A DNA stretch of 47,400 nt, from assembly GCA_028728195.1 (NCBI GenBank), contig JAQYUY010000078.1:1-47400 (forward strand). The letters run 5' to 3'. Below, piece after piece: positions 43,248-47,400 of the stretch. The notes under the pieces were generated by a model. That model was given only the letters and a program-made list of their open reading frames with translations. It had not been told where the DNA came from and made no database searches. Position 1 is the first letter of the stretch, and the number at the start of each line of letters is the position of its first letter. Source of the stretch: Endozoicomonas sp. (ex Botrylloides leachii). GTDB lineage: Bacteria > Pseudomonadota > Gammaproteobacteria > Pseudomonadales > Endozoicomonadaceae. A program made the translations under genes and the position numbers.

Positions 43248-44192
43248 CTATTTTACTGGACTACTACAATCCTCAGGATGTACTGCCAGAACAGAGCAAT
43301 AAACACCATTGAGAATATTTTCTGCTGTATTCCCTATTACGACATTTTGAGAGTGGATTCCTCGTGTTCCCATGATAATCAGGTCTATTTCTAACTCATT
43401 AGCTAGGCGCTGAATCTCATGAGATGGCAACCCTTTTAGTAAGTGCATGTGCACACGGTTATGCCCGTCTTGGTTAATATTAAATGCCTCTACTAACTCT
43501 GCTTGTTTGCACCGATAGCGCTTTCGTGTTATTTCCTGCAATTCATAGAGTTCTTCATCTGAGAGCATGCGCAAAGCCCGTTTTCCACCTGCAGGAAGAT
43601 CCCATACACTGACGCAATGAAGCTCAGCCTGTTCCTGTGTGGCAATGTATAGCCCATACTGGAGTAGATGTTGATTCAATTCTTGCACTTTTTTTTCAGG
43701 GTTTCCCGCATCAATAGCAACCATGATTTTCCCAGAAAAAGATGGTAACTGGCCTCTATCGGCTATTATCAATACAGGCACAGGACATTTTCTTAGTAGC
43801 GCAAGATCATTTCCCGCCAACTGCTTTCTGGAAAAAACGCCGCTAGGATCAGCTAGTTTAATCACAAGGTCACAGTTCCGCTCATTAACCATTTTAAGTA
43901 CAGAGTCCCGTGGCCGTCCTGGAATAATTTGCGTGTCTACTAATAGACCTTCATTCCAGGCCAGTGTTTTGATACGGTTCAATTCCTTTTCAAGCTGCTC
44001 CAGCAACATGCTCTCAATCTGCTTTTCCATAGGCAAAAACTGCAGTTTTTGCATAACATCAAGACTATTATCAAATAATGCTACATGTAGATGGGCCCGG
44101 TTATCTGCTGCCAATTTAAAGATTTGATGAAATTCTATATCGGCTGTATCTGAACGGGAAATCACTAGCAATATATTACGGAATGCATGCAT
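43248..44192 (-). CDS. uspE: Tandem universal stress protein, UspE-like
   Basis: A 314-aa cytoplasmic protein made of two Usp domains. The first opens FRNILLVISRSD and has VNERNCDLVIKLAD and PVPVLIIAD. The second opens GKIMVAIDAGNPE and ends with ELEIDLIIMGTRGIHSQNVV, IGNTAENIL and CSVLAVHPED. The second domain keeps the G-2x-G-9x-G(S/T)-like ATP loop partly. UspE is the two-domain member associated with stress resistance and motility in E. coli. It is divergent from the potF-like gene and converges with the cytochrome. Confidence 0.9.
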   Translation of the reverse strand: MHAFRNILLVISRSDTADIEFHQIFKLAADNRAHLHVALFDNSLDVMQKLQFLPMEKQIESMLLEQLEKELNRIKTLAWNEGLLVDTQIIPGRPRDSVLKMVNERNCDLVIKLADPSGVFSRKQLAGNDLALLRKCPVPVLIIADRGQLPSFSGKIMVAIDAGNPEKKVQELNQHLLQYGLYIATQEQAELHCVSVWDLPAGGKRALRMLSDEELYELQEITRKRYRCKQAELVEAFNINQDGHNRVHMHLLKGLPSHEIQRLANELEIDLIIMGTRGIHSQNVVIGNTAENILNGVYCSVLAVHPEDCSSPVK

Positions 44193-44418
44193 AAGCTCTC
44201 CTCAATAGCTTGTGAATAGCTAACCTGATGAAATTAACTATTCCTAGTTTTCTGGGTAGGCGCTATGTAAGACTTAGCATAGGATGCTTTTATTTTAAGC
44301 ACCATCACGCCATTAGAATGTACGACTGGTACGCTACTATAATCAAGCATAATTGCATGAAAAAATTTAATGTAATGTCGTGAGTTGCTCTGCATTATCT
44401 TGTTTTACAGGATTTAAT

Positions 44419-45558
44419 ATGATACTGAAATTATCTATTATGCTATCTTTGTTAGCTTTTTCAGCGCTAAATCAGGCTAACGCGCTTAATAGCAATACTA
44501 AAGCTAAAAAAGAACACCTCTATTTTTACAACTGGACTGACTATATTGCTCCGAACACGCTGAAGGATTTTGAAGAAAAAACTGGCATCAAAACAACCTA
44601 TGATGTTTACGATAGTAATGAGGTGCTTCAAGGTAAGCTGCTTTCTGGAAAAAGCGGCTACGATCTAGTTTCGCCCTCCCATGATTTTTATGCAGCACAA
44701 ATCCAAGCGGGCGCATTTAGTAAACTGGATAAAAGCCAGTTACCTAATCTCAAGAATCTTGATCCAAAACTGATGAAAAAGATTTCAGATTCTATTGATC
44801 CAGGTAATCAGTACGGTATCCCTTATTTATGGGGAACTACTGGTATTGGCTACAACAAGCATGCAGTAGAGAAAATATTAGGGAAAAATGCACCAACACA
44901 TAGTTGGGCGCTGGTATTTGAACCTGAAAACATGAAGAAATTACAAACGTGCGGCGTTGCATTTCTTGATGCGCCGACCGAAGTGCTCCCCTCGGTAATG
45001 GCCTACCTTGGTAGGCCAGGAAATAGCCTAAAAATAGAGGATTATCAGGCTGCTGTTGGAAAAATAAAACAAGTCAGCCCTTATGTTACTTACTTCCATT
45101 CATCTAAATCACTCGCTGATCTAGCAAATGGTGATATATGCGTTGCGATTGGTTGGTCGGGTGATATGCTGATGGCTCGCAACCGCGCCAAAGAGGCAAA
45201 AAATGGTATTGATATTGAGTACTCAATTCCGAAACAAGGTGCTGCAATGTGGGTTGATATGCTAGCTATTACCGCTGATGCTCCTGACAAAAAAGCAGCT
45301 CACGCTCTGCTCAACTATCTTATGGAGCCCAAGGTTATTGCTGAGATATCTAACTCTGTTTCCTATGCTAATGCCGTACCCGCCTCAAGGCCATATCTTA
45401 ACCCCGATATAGCCAATAACCCAGCTATTTATCCTACGGCTGAAATAATGGAAAAACTTTTTATTTTTAAAGAGTTACCTATTAAGCATACAAAAGGGAA
45501 AATAAGCTTGAGACGGTATATAACCCAGCAGTGGCGAGAAATTACGACGAGTAATTGA
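44419..45558 (+). CDS. Periplasmic polyamine-binding protein (PotF/SpuD-like)
   Basis: A 379-aa solute-binding protein. ATG 44419 is chosen because AGGA lies six bases upstream and it gives a clean signal peptide (MILKLSIMLSLLAFSALNQANA); the earlier in-frame start at 44380 does not. Typical PotF/PotD segments follow: LYFYNWTDYIAPNTLKDFEE, TGIKTTYDVYDSNEVL, SPSHDFYAAQIQAGAFSKLD, YGIPYLWGTTGIGYNKHAV and IGWSGDMLMA. It should bind putrescine or spermidine for an ABC importer, but no permease or ATPase genes adjoin it, so it is an orphan here. Confidence 0.9.
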   Translation: MILKLSIMLSLLAFSALNQANALNSNTKAKKEHLYFYNWTDYIAPNTLKDFEEKTGIKTTYDVYDSNEVLQGKLLSGKSGYDLVSPSHDFYAAQIQAGAFSKLDKSQLPNLKNLDPKLMKKISDSIDPGNQYGIPYLWGTTGIGYNKHAVEKILGKNAPTHSWALVFEPENMKKLQTCGVAFLDAPTEVLPSVMAYLGRPGNSLKIEDYQAAVGKIKQVSPYVTYFHSSKSLADLANGDICVAIGWSGDMLMARNRAKEAKNGIDIEYSIPKQGAAMWVDMLAITADAPDKKAAHALLNYLMEPKVIAEISNSVSYANAVPASRPYLNPDIANNPAIYPTAEIMEKLFIFKELPIKHTKGKISLRRYITQQWREITTSN

Positions 45559-45616
45559 TAGCATTGATAGGCATAGTATATACCCAGACATTAAAAATAT
45601 TAATGGAGTATTTATC

Positions 45617-46153
45617 ATGACTAGCATGCCATGGAAACGAATTATCAATGCTTTGCTCTTTCAGGCGGGATGGTTTATCTGTGTTTTGGGAGGAAATACA
45701 CTTGCGCTGATTTCAACTGTCTTGATAGTTACAATTCATGTGATATTTATTACTGAGTGGAAAAAAGAGCGAGAACTTCTTTTTGTGACGCTAGTGTTAG
45801 GTAGTGCTGTTGACAGTTTTCTAGGTAATATCGGTGTCTTATCTTTCTACCATGATAGCCTGCTACTGCCACTATGGCTGGCTTGTCTTTGGTTATTATT
45901 TGCAACGACTTTAAGACACTGCCTTGCTTGGACAGGACGTCATAAGTTAGCTGGGGCTTTAGTAGGTGCCATAGCAGGGCCTATGAGCTATTATGCGGGC
46001 AGTCAGCTATCTAATGTGGAACTCAGCCTTCCCTTATGGAAGTCAATGCTGATTCTTAGTGTTATCTGGGCTATGATGATTCCACTGCTTCAAAGTTTTT
46101 CAGCCATGTGGCTTGATCGCTATCAACGAGACTACCCCAACATAATAAATTAA
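45617..46153 (+). CDS. DUF2878 family membrane protein
   Basis: A 178-aa inner-membrane protein with about five to six hydrophobic segments. The first is [16 protein letters not shown], and [35 protein letters not shown] and [15 protein letters not shown] are features of DUF2878 proteins. Function is unknown. It lies 58 bp after the polyamine-binding gene with GGAG before ATG 45617, and 38 bp before selD, so the three may be co-transcribed. Confidence 0.8.
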   Translation: MTSMPWKRIINALLFQAGWFICVLGGNTLALISTVLIVTIHVIFITEWKKERELLFVTLVLGSAVDSFLGNIGVLSFYHDSLLLPLWLACLWLLFATTLRHCLAWTGRHKLAGALVGAIAGPMSYYAGSQLSNVELSLPLWKSMLILSVIWAMMIPLLQSFSAMWLDRYQRDYPNIIN

Positions 46154-46191
46154 ACTACCTAGCTCAAATTTCTTGGTATAGGTTCACGTTT

Positions 46192-47238
46192 ATGGACAGT
46201 ATTACCCAGCCCGTTAAGCTAACAAAATACAGCCATGGTGGTGGATGCGGCTGCAAAATATCACCTCGCATTCTGGATAGAATTCTTGCAAGTCAGCTTC
46301 ATCTACCTAACTCTAAGAACTTGCTAGTTGGATACCGAAGTAAAGATGATGCTGCTGTTTATGATATAGGTAATGGCGAAGGGATTATCAGTACCACTGA
46401 TTTTTTTATGCCTATTGTTGATGATCCGGAAGATTTTGGCCGTATAGCAGCCACCAATGCAATCAGTGATATTTATGCTATGGCAGGAACGCCCATCATG
46501 GCAATTGCTATTCTTGGTTGGCCTGTGGATAAATTATCCCCTGAGATTGCCCAACAAGTTATCGACGGAGGCAGAATAGCTTGTGCTGATGCTCATATTC
46601 CTATTGCCGGAGGTCATAGCATTGATGCACCAGAACCTATTTTTGGATTGGCTGTAACCGGTAGGGTTGCACTGGAAAAGCTAAAACAGAACAATAATGC
46701 CAAGCCACAAGATCAACTGTACCTCACCAAACCGTTGGGTGTTGGTATTCTTACTACCGCTGAAAAAAAACAATGTTTACTAAAAGAGCATCGGCATATT
46801 GCTCGTGATGCTATGTGTACGTTAAACCGTATCGGGCAAGACTTAGGATCTATAAAGGGTGTCAATGCTATGACAGACATCACGGGCTTTGGGCTACTGG
46901 GACACCTTATAGAGCTCTGTGAGGGCAGTCATTTGCAAGCAACCCTTGAGTACAAAAAACTGCCCCTATTACCTGGCGTTGAACACTATCAAAAGCTCAA
47001 TTGCATACCGAGAGGAACACAGCGAAATTATGATAGCTACGGCTATAAGGCATCAGCTATATCAGAGATACAAAAACAGATTCTTTGTGATCCTCAAACT
47101 AGTGGCGGTTTACTGGTTTCTGTTTCTAAACAAGCAGAAAGCCAGTTTCATGCTGTTGCTTTAGAATATGGTCTTGATCTGAGCAATATTGGAAAACTCT
47201 CTGTCAAACACAAAGAGTGTTTTGTTAATATAATCTAA
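46192..47238 (+). CDS. selD: Selenide, water dikinase SelD
   Basis: A 348-aa selenophosphate synthetase of normal length. The catalytic N-terminal loop [13 protein letters not shown] carries Cys, not selenocysteine, at the active position. [20 protein letters not shown] (shortened here), [20 protein letters not shown] and [14 protein letters not shown] are family blocks, as is [13 protein letters not shown] near the C-terminus. It makes selenophosphate from selenide and ATP for selenocysteine or 2-selenouridine tRNA. The usual partners selU, selA or selB do not follow within the window. An IS5-family element begins directly downstream. Confidence 0.96.
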   Translation: MDSITQPVKLTKYSHGGGCGCKISPRILDRILASQLHLPNSKNLLVGYRSKDDAAVYDIGNGEGIISTTDFFMPIVDDPEDFGRIAATNAISDIYAMAGTPIMAIAILGWPVDKLSPEIAQQVIDGGRIACADAHIPIAGGHSIDAPEPIFGLAVTGRVALEKLKQNNNAKPQDQLYLTKPLGVGILTTAEKKQCLLKEHRHIARDAMCTLNRIGQDLGSIKGVNAMTDITGFGLLGHLIELCEGSHLQATLEYKKLPLLPGVEHYQKLNCIPRGTQRNYDSYGYKASAISEIQKQILCDPQTSGGLLVSVSKQAESQFHAVALEYGLDLSNIGKLSVKHKECFVNII

Positions 47239-47279
47239 GAAGCTGTTCATGATCTTGATTTTACTTGATAATTCATCGA

Positions 47280-47400
47280 ATGAGACAACAGTACCCCAGC
47301 GATATCACTCGTGAGCAGTTTGAACCTATTCTTCCGATCCTTGAAAGTGCTCGCAAAAAAACGAAGCCTCGCACCATCGACCTTTATGAGGTGTTTTGTG
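47280..47400 (+). CDS. IS5-family transposase, N-terminus, cut by window end
   Basis: ATG 47280 opens MRQQYPSDITREQFEPILP, followed by LESARKKTKPRTIDLYEVFC, the characteristic N-terminus of IS5-family (IS1031-type) transposases with the DUF4096-like domain. The gene continues past the window, so intactness cannot be judged. It starts 41 bp after the selD stop. The terminal repeat probably lies in 47239-47279, but its partner is not visible. Confidence 0.78.
   Translation, partial: MRQQYPSDITREQFEPILPILESARKKTKPRTIDLYEVFC

Noticed and set aside
1-47400. CRISPR arrays or tRNA genes
   Set aside because: No regularly spaced direct repeats and no cloverleaf with a T-loop GTTCGAATC-type core were found by eye. 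A tRNAscan run would be decisive.

Overview
The window reads as a chromosomal segment of a marine-type or host-associated gammaproteobacterium. It carries the distal end of an rRNA operon, rpoZ-spoT, a long flagellar block (flgB to flgL, then flgM, flgN and motY), envelope and polysaccharide genes (waaA, tolC, galE, galU, a CapD/WbpM-type dehydratase, a DUF368 protein, uppP), recN, a BarA-like hybrid kinase, a cytochrome c5, uspE, a polyamine-binding protein and selD. Remains of six insertion-sequence families (IS982, IS1595, IS630, IS6, IS1, IS5) lie between intact core genes. Five are visibly broken and the sixth runs off the edge. That much IS decay is typical of a genome that recently became host-restricted, but this is inference.

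Layout. 1-121: 3' end of a 5S rRNA and its terminator. 169-1265: a deleted IS982 copy abutting an IS1595 3' fragment. 1336-6768, minus strand: a strikingly AT-rich operon with an alpha-keto-acid-type C-methyltransferase, a decayed HisC-like aminotransferase, an ATP-grasp ligase, a TauD-like Fe(II)/2-oxoglutarate dioxygenase, an SGNH hydrolase and an MFS exporter. It looks like a small biosynthetic cluster for a modified amino acid or dipeptide. Its first and last genes are cut at IS1595 debris and the aminotransferase is dead. 6770-7800: nested IS1595, IS982 and IS630 relics. 7852-8073: a small exported protein. 8456-10888: spoT and rpoZ.

11252-24297: flagellar genes in hook-basal-body order. 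An unrelated AT-rich exported-protein gene (18360-19484) separates flgJ from flgK, and flgK has a textbook sigma-28 promoter. FlgJ is the short form without the muramidase domain. MotY points to a sodium-driven, polar-type motor. 24431-31271: a nucleotide-sugar dehydratase, an IS6 relic, a CNNM protein, waaA and tolC.

31694-38597: a DUF1249 protein, galE and galU (UDP-sugar supply), then a DUF368 protein next to uppP. DUF368 proteins are proposed undecaprenyl-phosphate translocases and UppP is the undecaprenyl-pyrophosphate phosphatase, so two steps of lipid-carrier recycling sit together. recN follows. 39105-47238: hybrid kinase, IS1 relic, cytochrome c5, UspE, PotF-like protein, DUF2878 protein and selD. 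An IS5-family transposase begins at 47280. At least two families of short inverted-repeat elements (MITE-like) occupy the gaps.
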